Source: Eggerthellaceae bacterium (lineage in GTDB: Bacteria > Actinomycetota > Coriobacteriia > Coriobacteriales > Eggerthellaceae). Taken from it: DNA of 64,000 nt. This document shows, one piece after another, positions 50,530-59,951 of this stretch. The DNA lies in assembly GCA_030524475.1 (NCBI GenBank), contig JAUNGO010000001.1:42120-106119 (forward strand), read 5' to 3'. The notes beneath the pieces were generated by a model that was given only the letters and a program-made list of their open reading frames with translations, made no database searches and was not told where the DNA came from. Position 1 is the stretch's first letter. Each line of letters opens with the position of its first letter. The translations under genes were made by a program, and so were the position numbers.

Positions 50530-52742
50530 TATGCACCCACTTTCTTAACGGTCACGAGCGCCTCTTGGCTCATCGTGGCTCCGTAGCCCGGTTCAATGTG
50601 GAACGGCACGAAGTCCATCTGGCGCAGGCCGACGCCGTAGGCCGTGTGCTCGTCGGGCGAGGAGCAGCCGTAGTGGCTCGGCATGAACAGCGCCGTGGGG
50701 TTAAGCCTCTCGGTCACCTTCACGCGCGCCTTGCCCTCGGCGCACTCGTTGCTCACCAGCACCTCGTCGCCGTCGGCGATGCCCAGTTTCTCGGCCACCT
50801 CGGTGGACAGCCACACGCGGTCAAGCTCGTAGTCCTTCGTGATTTGCATCAGGTCTTGAATGTTGGCCGTCTGCGTGTGGCTCATGTGAGCCTGCTTGCC
50901 GCCTATCAGGCGCAGCGTGCCCGCCGCGGCGTCGGGCATGACCTCGGGCTCCACCCACACAGGATACGCCGACAGCCCCGCCTTCTCGCACGCCTCGCTC
51001 GTGAACTGGATCTTGCCCGTGGGCGTCTTCCACTTCGGCGTGCTGCCGTAGGCAAACGCCTTCTCGGGGAAGGAGATCGTGCCTGCGCGGCGCAAATCGT
51101 CGAGCGACACGCCCACCGTGGCCAGCTGCGCCTCGGCGAGCTCCTCAACCGTGAAGTTGAAGTAGTCGCCCACGCCGCACGCCGCCGCCAACTCGGAGAA
51201 GATCTCGTCGCAGCTCTTCGTGTTGGGGTGCACGCGCTCGATTACCTGGTCGCGCAGCGCCACGCACGGCACCTTGCCACCGATGAACTCGGGCAGCTCC
51301 ATGCGCTCGAGGTAGCTGCACTCGGGCAGCACGTAGTCGGCCAGCTGAGCGGTTTCGGACATCTGCACGTCCACGACCACCATCAGCTCAAGCGCGCCGA
51401 GCGCCTCGGCCAGATACGCCGTGTTGGAGTAGCCCGCCGCCATGTTGGAGTTGTAGAAGAACATGCCCTTGATCTGGCCGCCCTTCGCCGCCTGGGCCGC
51501 ATACACGTTCGATCCCATGCCGGAAAGCGCCAGCGGGTACACGTCCTGACCGAGCAGCTTGCCCTCAGGCTTCGGCACGCTGGGGAACTTCTCCTTGTCC
51601 AGGTCGCCCGCCGAAACGCTGCTCGTCAAAAGCGCGCCGCCCGGCTGGTTCCAGCAGCCCAGAAGCGTGTTGAACAGGCACACCACGCGCGCCGTCTCGC
51701 CGGAGTTGGCGTACGCGCAGCCGAACGCGCCGCGCCAGCTGGGCTCGATGGAGGCCGCAGGCGCCGCCTCGGCGAACTCGCAGGCCAAACGCGTGATGGT
51801 GTTCGCAGGGATGCCCGTGATCTCGGCGGCCCACTCGGGCGTGCACGTGGTGCGCACATAGGATGCCCACTCGTCGAAGCCCACGGCGTTTTCCGCCACG
51901 TAGTCCGCGTCGTACAGGCCGCGCGTGATCAGCACGTTCGCCATGCCCAGCACGAACGCCATGTCGGTGCCGGGGTTGATGGGCACCCACTCGTCGGCGA
52001 ACGCCACGGAGTTGTTGCAGCGCGGGTCGACCAGCACGATGCGCGCGCCGTTCTCGTGCGCCTTCTGCAGCGCCGCCACCGAGCTCGGGCGGATGGCGTC
52101 GGCGTAGCTGCGGCCGATGAACATCGTCATGCGGGAGTTCTCGACGTCGGACTCGTAGTTGCCCGTGCCGATGACCTGCGTGAAGCCCGCTTCCTTCGAC
52201 AGGTTGCACGCCGCGCCGTGCGTGTAGACGTTCGCGGAGCCCAGCGCGTTCATGAAGCGCTTGGTGTAGTACTTGCCTGACGGGCGCGGGTCTTGCACCA
52301 TCGCGAGGGCCTCAGGGCCGTTCTCGTCGATGATCGCCTTCACCTTCTCGGCGATTTCCGCGTAGGCCTGGTCCCAGCTGATGGCCTCGAACTTGCCCTG
52401 CGCGTTTTTCTTGAGCGGGTCGGTCAGACGATCCTCCGAGTAGGCGATCTGCGTGTAGCCGTAGCCGCGGGCGCACAGCACGCCCTGCGCGTAGGGGTGG
52501 TCGGCGTCGCCGATGACCTTGGTCAGCTTGCCGTCGACCACGTAGGCCGTGAAGCCGCACTTCGACGAGCACGCGTTGCACAGCGTGTGCACCTGGCGCG
52601 TGACGCCCTCGCCCGCCGCATCGTCGGCAGCGAACGCCTGCGCGCCGCTTACCGCGCTCACGCCGCCTGCGCATGCCGCAGCGGCCGCCACACCTGCGCT
52701 TGCTCCCAGAAAGGCCCGCCTTGTCATCATATTCTCAGACAT
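50529..52742 (-). CDS. Molybdopterin oxidoreductase catalytic subunit (polysulfide/thiosulfate/DMSO reductase type)
   Basis: A 737-residue Tat-exported enzyme (signal MTRRAFLGASAG). An N-terminal [4Fe-4S] site uses C55, C58, C62 and C90. The likely molybdenum ligand is Cys179 in HGAACN. The C-terminal molydopterin-binding domain follows (LRLIGGKQAHMSHT). Length and operon order best fit the PsrA/PhsA branch, but DMSO, TMAO or another oxyanion cannot be excluded. It is too short and differently organised for arsenate reductase ArrA. GAAAGGAGCCGATC precedes the ATG. Confidence 0.87.
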   Translation of the reverse strand: MSENMMTRRAFLGASAGVAAAAACAGGVSAVSGAQAFAADDAAGEGVTRQVHTLCNACSSKCGFTAYVVDGKLTKVIGDADHPYAQGVLCARGYGYTQIAYSEDRLTDPLKKNAQGKFEAISWDQAYAEIAEKVKAIIDENGPEALAMVQDPRPSGKYYTKRFMNALGSANVYTHGAACNLSKEAGFTQVIGTGNYESDVENSRMTMFIGRSYADAIRPSSVAALQKAHENGARIVLVDPRCNNSVAFADEWVPINPGTDMAFVLGMANVLITRGLYDADYVAENAVGFDEWASYVRTTCTPEWAAEITGIPANTITRLACEFAEAAPAASIEPSWRGAFGCAYANSGETARVVCLFNTLLGCWNQPGGALLTSSVSAGDLDKEKFPSVPKPEGKLLGQDVYPLALSGMGSNVYAAQAAKGGQIKGMFFYNSNMAAGYSNTAYLAEALGALELMVVVDVQMSETAQLADYVLPECSYLERMELPEFIGGKVPCVALRDQVIERVHPNTKSCDEIFSELAAACGVGDYFNFTVEELAEAQLATVGVSLDDLRRAGTISFPEKAFAYGSTPKWKTPTGKIQFTSEACEKAGLSAYPVWVEPEVMPDAAAGTLRLIGGKQAHMSHTQTANIQDLMQITKDYELDRVWLSTEVAEKLGIADGDEVLVSNECAEGKARVKVTERLNPTALFMPSHYGCSSPDEHTAYGVGLRQMDFVPFHIEPGYGATMSQEALVTVKKVGA

Positions 52743-52758
52743 GATCGGCTCCTTTCTT

Positions 52759-53523
52759 CTAAGCCTCCACGAGCGTGGTCGTGCGCACTACGCCCTGGTC
52801 GATGATCTTCTGCGCGATGTCTTGCCAATCGATGAACTTGATGGCGCCGTTCGGGCACTGCTCGGCGCAGCGGCCGCAGCTGATGCACTTCGTGGACGTG
52901 CCCGTCTCGCTGTCGATGCGCGGCATGTTCCAGGGGCACGCCTGGGCGCACATGCCACAGCCGATGCACGTCTTGGCGTCCACCACGCGCGCGCCGGTCT
53001 TCGGGTCGGAGGAAATGGCGTGCACGGGGCAGTAGTTCGCGCACGCAGGGTCGGCGCACTGCTTGCAGTGCTCGACGGTGAACTCGCACGCGCCCTCGCC
53101 GAGGCCGAACGCGCCCTCGCCCGTGTCGGGGCTCACGCCGTAGTAGTAGTTGTCCCACACGCGCACGCGCGCGATGTGCTGGTTGACGCGCCCGTCGTTC
53201 TTGAGCGTGCACATCATCTCGCAGCGCTGGCAACCGGAGCAGCGCGCGCGGTCGGTGACGATCATCTTCGTCGGCGTGGTGCGGATGTCGATGCGGCCCG
53301 ACGCGATGGAGCGCTCGGTCACGCCCCACGACGCCAGCACGCCGCCGACCACCAAGCCCGCAACGCCGCAACCGGCCATCGCCAACACGCTTCTGCGCGT
53401 GAAGGTTTTAGGCTTGCCCGCAGCCTCGGTCGCGGTCGCGCTGGCGGCCGCGTCGGCAACAGGTTGGTCGGTCTGGACGACGGCGGTGTCTTGAGTTGTT
53501 GTCTCATGAATGTTCTCAGACAT
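52759..53523 (-). CDS. Ferredoxin-type iron-sulfur protein with internal Tat-like signal
   Basis: A 254-residue protein. After 45 disordered residues comes FTRRSVLAMAGCG, a twin-arginine motif with hydrophobic core, then four Cys groups: CSGCQRCEMMC, CKQCADPACANYC, CIGCGMCAQAC and CISCGRCAEQC. It resembles the electron-transfer subunits found with tungsten aldehyde oxidoreductases and with respiratory molybdoenzymes. It is the first gene of the leftward operon and is divergent from the aldehyde oxidoreductase gene, so it could serve either. The start follows GAGGGGAG. Confidence 0.83.
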   Translation of the reverse strand: MSENIHETTTQDTAVVQTDQPVADAAASATATEAAGKPKTFTRRSVLAMAGCGVAGLVVGGVLASWGVTERSIASGRIDIRTTPTKMIVTDRARCSGCQRCEMMCTLKNDGRVNQHIARVRVWDNYYYGVSPDTGEGAFGLGEGACEFTVEHCKQCADPACANYCPVHAISSDPKTGARVVDAKTCIGCGMCAQACPWNMPRIDSETGTSTKCISCGRCAEQCPNGAIKFIDWQDIAQKIIDQGVVRTTTLVEA

Positions 53524-53656
53524 TGCTGATACTCCCCTCGTCATGTGAAGTTCGCCTGCCGCGCCGCGCCTCTTAAAGCGCACCGCCGGCAGTGCATTCT
53601 CCTTCGCATGCCCGTCCACACAACGGTTGAAAGATTAGGGCGCGTCGCGTTTTCGC

Positions 53657-53735
53657 CATCCCCTCTTTCAGGGAAACTTAAAACTTTTTGCCGCTTAGCC
53701 TTGGGTTTTGCCACTTTACCCCCAAAGAGGGGATG
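53657..53735. promoter_or_regulatory. Inverted pair of CCCTCTTT sites in the divergent oxidoreductase promoter
   Basis: CATCCCCTCTTT (53657-53668) and AAAGAGGGGATG (53724-53735) are a perfect 12-bp inverted repeat. Each contains CCCTCTTT followed two bases later by GGG (53661-53673; reverse strand 53731-53719). The same pattern, CCCTCTTTAAGGG, stands before the LuxR gene at 58093. The rest of the 310-bp gap shows no gene. Confidence 0.55.
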
Positions 53736-53833
53736 CCGCGCCCGCCCCGTGCGCGAAACTGCCGCCAGCACTCCAAATAGCTGCCTGTGACCACACAACA
53801 CCAATTACAGTCAAGAGATTTGGAGTTAACATC

Positions 53834-55984
53834 ATGGCTGACGCTAAACTCGATGCGAGCAAGTCGTACGGCTGGGCGGGCAAGATTCTGCGCGTGAACC
53901 TCTCCACAGGCTCCATTACCACGCAGTCGACCGACCCGTACAAAGCCTACATCGGCGGCATGGGCCTCGCAAACAAGATTATGTACGACGAGGTGCCCGC
54001 CGGCACCGACCCGCTTGCCCCCGAGAACAAAGTCGTGTTCGCCGTGGGCCCGCTGACGGCGTCGGGCACGCCTTTGGCAGGGCGCACCACCATCGCCTCG
54101 CTGTCCACGTTCTCGACCGACCATTTGATCGTCGACGCGCACTGCGGCGGCATGATCGGCGCGAAGATCAAGCTGGCCGGCTGGGACGCCATCGTGCTGG
54201 AGGGCAAGGCCGCGTCGCCCGTGTACCTCTACGTCGACAACGACGACGTGCAAATCAAGTCGGCCGACGCCGTGTGGGGCATGGGCACGCGCGCAACCAC
54301 CGAGGCGCTGTGTCGCAAGGAGGGCACCGACTTCTGCGTGGCCACCATCGGCCCTGCAGGCGAGAACCTGCTTCCCTACGCGTGCATCATGAACTCGCGC
54401 AACCACTCGGCCGGCGCGGGCGTGGGCGCCGTTTTGGGCTCTAAGAACCTGAAGGCGCTGGTCGTACGCGGGACCGGCAGCGTGAACGTGGCCGACCCGG
54501 AGAAGGTCGCCGAGCTTTCCGACTACATGCTGCGCGAGGTCATCGGCTCGAACAACAACCACGTGGTGCCGTCGACCCAGCAGGAATGGGCCGAGTACTA
54601 CGACAAGGGTTCCCGTTGGACTGCGCGCAAGGGCCTGTACTGGGCGCTCGCGGAAGGCGAGCCCATCGAGACCGGCGAGCCGAAGCCTGGCGAGATCAAC
54701 ACCGTGGGCTACCGCTGCATGAAGACCACCAAGGACGACGGCCCCGAGGCCGAGAAGTACACTATCAAGATGGACGGCTGCCACGGCTGCCCGATCCATT
54801 GCTACTCCGACATGCGCGTGCCCGCCAGCAAGGAGCACGGCGGCTACGAGATCACCGGCAACACCTGCGTGCCGAACTTCCCGTTCAAGTACATGATCCC
54901 CATCCTGGGCGACAAGACCACCGTGAAGGACAACACCGAGGAGTCGCTGGTGTGGAACCAGGTCATGGGCTCCATCATGGACGATTTGGGCATGTGGTGC
55001 AACTACGCTCAGCTGTACAAGGACATCGCGCACTGCTACGCCACCGGCGTGTTCGAGCGCGTGCTGCCCGCCGAGGAGTACAGCCGCTTCGACTGGACGA
55101 AGTTCGCCACGAACGACCCGTCGCTCATGGCCGAGCTTTTGCCCTTCATCGCCCGCAACGACTCCGAGCTGTCCTACGTGGCGCACGGCCCCATCGTGTG
55201 GTGCGAGCGCTGGAACGACATGGACTGGTTCAACACCACCGCGTCGTGCCTGATCAGCCCGCGCGGCTGGCCGGTTCACCACGCTCACGAGTGCTTCGGC
55301 CAGGTGGGTCTGCTTTACAACGTGCTGTTCAACCGCGACGACATGATCCACTCCGCCGTGAACTTCCAAGGATGCGGCCTGCCGATCGAACTCAAGAAGC
55401 AGATCGCGGCCGAGCTGTGGGGCGGCGAGGACGCCGTCGACCCCGACAAGAACTACACGCCCATGAACGAGCACAAGGCCAACTTCGCCTGGTGGAGCGT
55501 GGTCACCGACGTGCTGCACGACAGCTTGACGCTGTGCAACTGGGTGTGGCCGATGGCCATGAGCCCGTCGAAGTCGCGCGACTACCGCGGCGACCTCGAT
55601 CTTGAGGCCAAGTTCTTCACGGCCGTGACCGGCCAGGAAGTGACCACCGAGGAGCTCTACCAAGCCGGCGCCAAGATCATGACGCTGCAGCGCGCCAACA
55701 CCGCGCGCGGCATGGTGGGCGCTGACGGCAAGATGGGTTGCAACGACTTCCGCGGCGTGCACGACCTGGTGACCGAGTGGCCGTTCACCAAGCAGCCCGA
55801 CAAGCAGCCCTTCACCGAGGGCACCGACAAGATGGAGAAGGAAGACTTCCAGACGGCGCTGACCATGCTGTACCGCTGCTTCGGCTGGGACGAGAAGCTG
55901 GGCTGCCCGACCGCCGAGTGCCTCGACGCCTACGACATGCCCGACGTCAAGGCCGAGCTTGACGAGCTGGGGCTGCTGCCGTAG
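53834..55984 (+). CDS. Aldehyde ferredoxin oxidoreductase (tungsten type)
   Basis: A 716-residue AOR-family enzyme. The N-terminal domain has GWAGKILRVNLSTG and IGGMGLANKIM. The [4Fe-4S] ligands are CHGCPIHC near residues 316-323 and a distal Cys in LTLCNW near 568. It should hold a bis-pterin tungsten or molybdenum site and oxidise aldehydes or reduce acids with ferredoxin. The ATG follows TTTGGAGTTAACATC. It is divergent from the ferredoxin gene. Substrate not predictable. Confidence 0.93.
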   Translation: MADAKLDASKSYGWAGKILRVNLSTGSITTQSTDPYKAYIGGMGLANKIMYDEVPAGTDPLAPENKVVFAVGPLTASGTPLAGRTTIASLSTFSTDHLIVDAHCGGMIGAKIKLAGWDAIVLEGKAASPVYLYVDNDDVQIKSADAVWGMGTRATTEALCRKEGTDFCVATIGPAGENLLPYACIMNSRNHSAGAGVGAVLGSKNLKALVVRGTGSVNVADPEKVAELSDYMLREVIGSNNNHVVPSTQQEWAEYYDKGSRWTARKGLYWALAEGEPIETGEPKPGEINTVGYRCMKTTKDDGPEAEKYTIKMDGCHGCPIHCYSDMRVPASKEHGGYEITGNTCVPNFPFKYMIPILGDKTTVKDNTEESLVWNQVMGSIMDDLGMWCNYAQLYKDIAHCYATGVFERVLPAEEYSRFDWTKFATNDPSLMAELLPFIARNDSELSYVAHGPIVWCERWNDMDWFNTTASCLISPRGWPVHHAHECFGQVGLLYNVLFNRDDMIHSAVNFQGCGLPIELKKQIAAELWGGEDAVDPDKNYTPMNEHKANFAWWSVVTDVLHDSLTLCNWVWPMAMSPSKSRDYRGDLDLEAKFFTAVTGQEVTTEELYQAGAKIMTLQRANTARGMVGADGKMGCNDFRGVHDLVTEWPFTKQPDKQPFTEGTDKMEKEDFQTALTMLYRCFGWDEKLGCPTAECLDAYDMPDVKAELDELGLLP

Positions 55985-56036
55985 GGCCTAAGCCTCAAGC
56001 GACGCGTCACGCGTCTCCTAGGTTCCCCAACCAAAA

Positions 56037-56073
56037 GAGCGCCCCCGAGCTTCAAGCAAGCTCGGGGGCGCTC
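56037..56073. terminator. Terminator of the aldehyde oxidoreductase gene
   Basis: GAGCGCCCCCGAGCTT and AAGCTCGGGGGCGCTC form a 16-bp perfect stem with a five-base loop, followed by GTGCGTTTGG. Confidence 0.85.
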
Positions 56074-56101
56074 GTGCGTTTGGGCACAAGGCAAGTTGAG
56101 C

Positions 56102-56263
56102 ATGACAAGGGGACAGGTCGTTTGTCACATTTTCGTCCCGTCCGCGCCGCAAGGCGTCGGACCGCTGCGCTCAGAAGCTTCGCAGCCTTCGCTCCTCGGT
56201 CCGGCGCCTTGCGGCGCTGCGTTTTAGCGTGATCACATGACAAACGACCTGTCCCCTTGTCAT
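56102..56263. mobile_element. REPIN: two REP copies in inverted orientation around a hairpin
   Basis: REP copies at 56103-56127 and 56238-56262 face each other. Between them a 20-base stem, GCGCCGCAAGGCGTCGGACC with a near-perfect partner, folds around a GAAGCTTC core. This is the layout of a REP doublet (REPIN/BIME), a non-autonomous element moved by a TnpA-REP transposase. No transposase gene is in the window. Confidence 0.75.
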
Positions 56264-56289
56264 GCAAAAACGAGATGCCGCAATCCCTG

Positions 56290-57318
56290 CTACACGTTCC
56301 GGTAGCGCTCGACGGCGTGGTATTCGGCGAGAGAGCCGGCCAGAGTGTCGGACAGGTAGAGCGTGGAATAGTAGTACACGTCGCCGTTCGAGGCGACGGT
56401 ACGGCAAATGTCAGGATAGTCGCCCGACGCCTCCACCTGCTCCCACGTTTGCTGCACCATAGCGGCGCTCATGCGAAACGGCGGGTTGTGCAGGTCGTCG
56501 GCCGCCAAGGGACGTGGGTACACGCGACCTTCCTCGCGCACGCAGTCGACGAACGTCATCAGCGGGTCGTCCTCGGCAGCAAGAAACGCCCAATGCGCGT
56601 ACGTGTCGGTCATAAGCTTCTCGTCGTAGAGGTAGTAGCTCCGTTTACCCTCCAGCACCACGATGTTTTTGCAGTCGATGGTGCGCTCGACCGGCGCGGC
56701 GTTCTCGTCTTCCACCAGCACGTATTCGCCCTCAAGCTCCACCAGCTTATAACCTTCGGGAATGCGTAGGCCAGGGAAGGGGTTATCGGCGTCGGGCGCG
56801 GCATCGGGCGCTGCGGCAGCAGACGCCGCCTCGTCCGCCGGGCGCGCAACGGTTGCAGAAGTCGCCGCAGCGGCAACCGCAGCGCTCGCAGCCTCGGTAC
56901 CGCGCGCGGGCGCCGCCTCCGCAACCCTCGCGCCCTCCGCTTCCGCCTCCGCAGCAGCCGCCTCCTGCTCCGCCTTGCGCTTCGCCACGAACGGCGAGAT
57001 GCCTACGGCTCTGGTAGCGCTTTTCACCGTGCTAGCGCGCGCCCGCTCGGCCGCTTTCTCGGCCGCGCGCTCGGAGCGGTGCTCGCCCAGGTAGTTCTGC
57101 AGATACTCGTACACCATCATCTCGAACTCATCGGCGGTCAGGTGCGCGGGCACCAATCCCCACGCTGTCCAGTCGGTCGGCTCGGTTAGCTGCCCGTCGG
57201 CAGAAAGCTCGCGCACAGCGTCGAACACGTCGGCCAGCGCGTTGTGCTCGGCCAGCTCCCTGGCAGCTTCGTCAAGCTCGGGCTCGGATTCCAGCGCGTC
57301 CATCTTCACTTCTTCCAT
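56290..57318 (-). CDS. Protein of unknown function next to the aldehyde oxidoreductase
   Basis: A 342-residue soluble protein. Residues 1-80 are helical and acidic, residues 100-180 are an Ala/Glu-rich low-complexity linker, and the C-terminal 160 residues form a compact domain (GYKLVELEGEYVLVED, SYYLYDEKLMTDTY). No catalytic motif is recognised. It is behind the NifU-like gene on the same strand (24 bases apart), so the two form a unit, possibly for cofactor or cluster assembly of the nearby oxidoreductases. GAGGGGTGCGAA precedes the ATG. Confidence 0.65.
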   Translation of the reverse strand: MEEVKMDALESEPELDEAARELAEHNALADVFDAVRELSADGQLTEPTDWTAWGLVPAHLTADEFEMMVYEYLQNYLGEHRSERAAEKAAERARASTVKSATRAVGISPFVAKRKAEQEAAAAEAEAEGARVAEAAPARGTEAASAAVAAAATSATVARPADEAASAAAAPDAAPDADNPFPGLRIPEGYKLVELEGEYVLVEDENAAPVERTIDCKNIVVLEGKRSYYLYDEKLMTDTYAHWAFLAAEDDPLMTFVDCVREEGRVYPRPLAADDLHNPPFRMSAAMVQQTWEQVEASGDYPDICRTVASNGDVYYYSTLYLSDTLAGSLAEYHAVERYRNV

Positions 57319-57342
57319 TTCGCACCCCTCAACTTGAAGCCG

Positions 57343-57996
57343 TTAAGCCTCGGCTACCAAAAGGTCGACGCGCGCGTCGCGCAGCGAGCAATGCTCGCAC
57401 AGCAAACACGCCACCGAGAAGTTGTCGCACGGCAAGTTCTCGTTAAGTTCGGCCAGCGTGGCGCCGCGCTTTATCAGGTAGTCGCCCACCAGCGCCCGCA
57501 CGCCCTCGACGGCAAACGTCAGGGTGTGCGCCTTGTCGTAAGGCACGCCGTCGACCGCCGCGCGTATGTCCTCGGGCGTGATGGCAAGCGCCTCAGCGAA
57601 CGTCTTGCCCTCGATCATCTCGCACATGACGCTCGCGCACGCCGTCATGGCAAGGCAGCCGCGCGCCTTGAACCCGGCTTTCAGGAAACGCGGCTCGGCG
57701 AGCACATCGGTCGTCGCTTCCGTCGTCGCAGCAGCGCCGGAGGCTTTCGCCTCCTCGGGCTCGCCCACCACGGCGAACAGCCTCAGCGCCACTTCCCCAC
57801 GCTTCGACTTCCCCACCATGCTCTGTGCGTTCGCGCCCTCAGGCACCCCGGCGTTCTTGAAGTTCGCCACCACCGAAAGCAGCGTGTCGGAATAGCCCTC
57901 AACCCCCGTATCAACCCTCGTTTGATACACGTCCGCCGTGCGCAAAAGCACGCGATCGTCGGGCTCGACGTACACGTTTCGCACCGCATCTTCCAT
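57343..57996 (-). CDS. NifU/IscU-like iron-sulfur scaffold-related protein
   Basis: A 217-residue protein. The central part has RFLKAGFKARGCLAMTAC followed by ASVMCEMIEGKT and ITPEDI, which match the IscU/NifU N-terminal fold with its first cluster cysteine. The C-terminal SVACLLCEHCSL matches the position of the last cysteines. An insert of about 25 residues (Ala/Thr-rich) separates the first strands. It may assemble or deliver clusters for the enzymes upstream. The start follows GAAGGAGCACGACAA. Confidence 0.7.
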   Translation of the reverse strand: MEDAVRNVYVEPDDRVLLRTADVYQTRVDTGVEGYSDTLLSVVANFKNAGVPEGANAQSMVGKSKRGEVALRLFAVVGEPEEAKASGAAATTEATTDVLAEPRFLKAGFKARGCLAMTACASVMCEMIEGKTFAEALAITPEDIRAAVDGVPYDKAHTLTFAVEGVRALVGDYLIKRGATLAELNENLPCDNFSVACLLCEHCSLRDARVDLLVAEA

Positions 57997-58089
57997 TTGT
58001 CGTGCTCCTTCTCCCGCGAGTCTCATAAACCCTCGAAACAGAATGGTTATCTTTAGTGTGTTATGATGAACCAGCGCAACGGGGTATCC

Positions 58090-58108
58090 TTACCCTCTTT
58101 AAGGGTAA
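58090..58108. promoter_or_regulatory. Palindrome before the LuxR gene
   Basis: TTACCCT-CTTTA-AGGGTAA is a perfect 7-bp inverted repeat about 84 bases before the start. Its core CCCTCTTTAAGGG matches the sites in the oxidoreductase promoter region at 53661 and 53719. Confidence 0.55.
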
Positions 58109-58191
58109 GCGGTGAGGGCAAGCGTGGAGAATCGCCTGATCACGCGCGATTGACGCACATAAACCCGCAAGGGAACACGGGAAGGCACTGC

Positions 58192-59889
58192 ATGCCGCAG
58201 TTGAACGAACAGAGCGAGCGCGCACGCGCGAACGCCCAAGAAGCCGGCGCCGCAAACGGCGGGGCTGAAGGCGCATCCACGCGCGAGACCGCCGACGGAG
58301 CCACGCGCGAGACCGCCGACACGCCCGCGCGTGACGCAGCCAGCGACGATGCCACGCTCGCAAGCAAGCTCGTCGACCGTGACACGCTTTCCCTCATCGA
58401 TCGGTTGAAGCCGCTGTGGCCCCTCATCGTGGGACTCACGTTCGGGCGCGCGGGGCTCATCGTGGCGTGCTACGGCAGCTACGCGAAAACCGACGAGGGC
58501 CTGTTCACCGACGGAGCCATGCTCATCGCGCTTGCCGTCATGTTTATCGCCTTTATTGCCCTGGCTGCACGCAAAACCACGCTGTCGAAGCGCACCGTCA
58601 ACAACGCCATGCGCGCTTGCGTGGCGATTGAGGCCGTCACCATCGTGGCGCTCGGCGTTGTCGACCTCACGCGCACCGACGCGTTCGTCGTCAGCCTTGC
58701 GCTGTGCGCCGCGTGCACGTTCTTCGCGTCGTTCGCCATCTTCTATTGGCTGCGCCGCGCACGGGGCACCTCCACCACGGCGGCGGCCGTGTTCGTGTTC
58801 GTCGCGCTCCTTTTGAGCGAGATCGAGCTTTACCTGGCCACGTTTTTCCCTGCATGGGCGGCATGTTTCGCGGCGGCGCTGCTCTCGCTTCTGCAGTATC
58901 CCTGCATGCGCTGGGCGCGCAGCCAAACGCAGCCGCACAGCATCAAGGCGCCCACGCAGTCGTCCGACTACTTCGGCTTCACGCGCACCATGATCCAAAG
59001 CAAGCAGTTCCTCATTGCCACGGCGTTCGGCATCGGGCTGCTTTCCATCGTCATCGGGCTTCTGCGCGGCTACCCCGACGGCGCCTCCATCCCCTTCACC
59101 TTGCCCACGCGCACCGCATACGGCCTGCTCACCGTCGCACTGTCGGCTGCCATCATCGCCTTGGTGGTCAAGGGTAGGCGCCGCGTGATGACGGTGGGCA
59201 TGTTTCTTGTCATGGAATGTCTCGCGTGCGTGGCGCTTCTGTGCTATGCGGCGTTTCCCGGCGCGCTTGAGATCGGCGCGGTGTTCACCACCACGCTCAA
59301 CGCGCTGATGGTAGGGTTCACCTGGTACATCATCGTCGCGTTCATGAGCTACGGTTGGCGCGACCCGTACTATTACGCCATGGCAGGCTGGTTCGTGTGG
59401 CTGGGGGCGCGCGCCGTCGCGCGCGTGGCGCTCATCACGTTTTACCCGCTTTCGGCAAACGACATATTGATGAATTCCCTGATGACAACGCTGGTAGTAG
59501 TGTCGACGCAAGTGGTGTTCATGCAGTTTTTGAGCATCGCGAAAAAGAGCCCCGCAACGAGCGCCGACGAGGAAAAGCCCGCCGAGCAAGCCGCGCCCAC
59601 CGGCGCCATCGCGCGCATCATGGGACTCGACCAGGCGCAAAACCTTGCAACCACCCGGCAAAACGCCACGCGGAACTCGGTGGAGATCATGGGCAAGCAG
59701 TTTATGCTCTCCGAGCGCGAGGTGGAGGTGCTCGCGCTGTACGCGCAGGGCTTCACGCAGAAGCGCGTGGCGGAGGAGCTGTTCATCAGCCCCGGCACCG
59801 CGCACGCCCACATCAAGCGCATCTACGCGAAAACCGACATGCACTCGCGCCAGGAGATCCTCGACTACATCGAGCGATACGCGTCGTAG
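58192..59889 (+). CDS. Membrane-bound LuxR-type transcriptional regulator
   Basis: A 565-residue protein. After about 60 disordered residues come ten to twelve membrane helices (residues 80-460), then a C-terminal LuxR/GerE helix-turn-helix (LSEREVEVLALYAQGFTQKR, FISPGTAHAHIKRIYAKTDMHSRQEILDYI). This architecture is frequent in Eggerthellaceae and probably senses a membrane or external signal. The ATG at 58192 follows GGGAAGGCACTGC; an upstream ATG at 58063 has no site. The palindrome in its promoter may be autoregulatory and is shared with the aldehyde oxidoreductase region. Confidence 0.87.
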   Translation: MPQLNEQSERARANAQEAGAANGGAEGASTRETADGATRETADTPARDAASDDATLASKLVDRDTLSLIDRLKPLWPLIVGLTFGRAGLIVACYGSYAKTDEGLFTDGAMLIALAVMFIAFIALAARKTTLSKRTVNNAMRACVAIEAVTIVALGVVDLTRTDAFVVSLALCAACTFFASFAIFYWLRRARGTSTTAAAVFVFVALLLSEIELYLATFFPAWAACFAAALLSLLQYPCMRWARSQTQPHSIKAPTQSSDYFGFTRTMIQSKQFLIATAFGIGLLSIVIGLLRGYPDGASIPFTLPTRTAYGLLTVALSAAIIALVVKGRRRVMTVGMFLVMECLACVALLCYAAFPGALEIGAVFTTTLNALMVGFTWYIIVAFMSYGWRDPYYYAMAGWFVWLGARAVARVALITFYPLSANDILMNSLMTTLVVVSTQVVFMQFLSIAKKSPATSADEEKPAEQAAPTGAIARIMGLDQAQNLATTRQNATRNSVEIMGKQFMLSEREVEVLALYAQGFTQKRVAEELFISPGTAHAHIKRIYAKTDMHSRQEILDYIERYAS

Positions 59890-59936
59890 GACAGTTTGCA
59901 CCCAACCATCCCACCCACGCGAAATATTGAATATTG

Positions 59937-59951
59937 CGTAGGTATTACGCT
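59937..59951. promoter_or_regulatory. Short inverted repeat in the gap before fhaA
   Basis: GCGTA-GGTAT-TACGC, with a related GCGTAATTAC at 60000, in the 242-bp gap between the LuxR gene and fhaA. Function unknown. Confidence 0.3.

Noticed and set aside
50529..52742. Respiratory arsenate reductase ArrA or a selenocysteine formate dehydrogenase
   Set aside because: The length, operon order and Cys179 molybdenum ligand fit the PsrA/PhsA/DmsA branch better. No in-frame TGA is present at the active site.
53660..53833. Molybdenum/tungsten cofactor riboswitch before the aldehyde oxidoreductase
   Set aside because: The conserved Moco-motif helices could not be recognised; the inverted repeat is better explained as paired operator sites.
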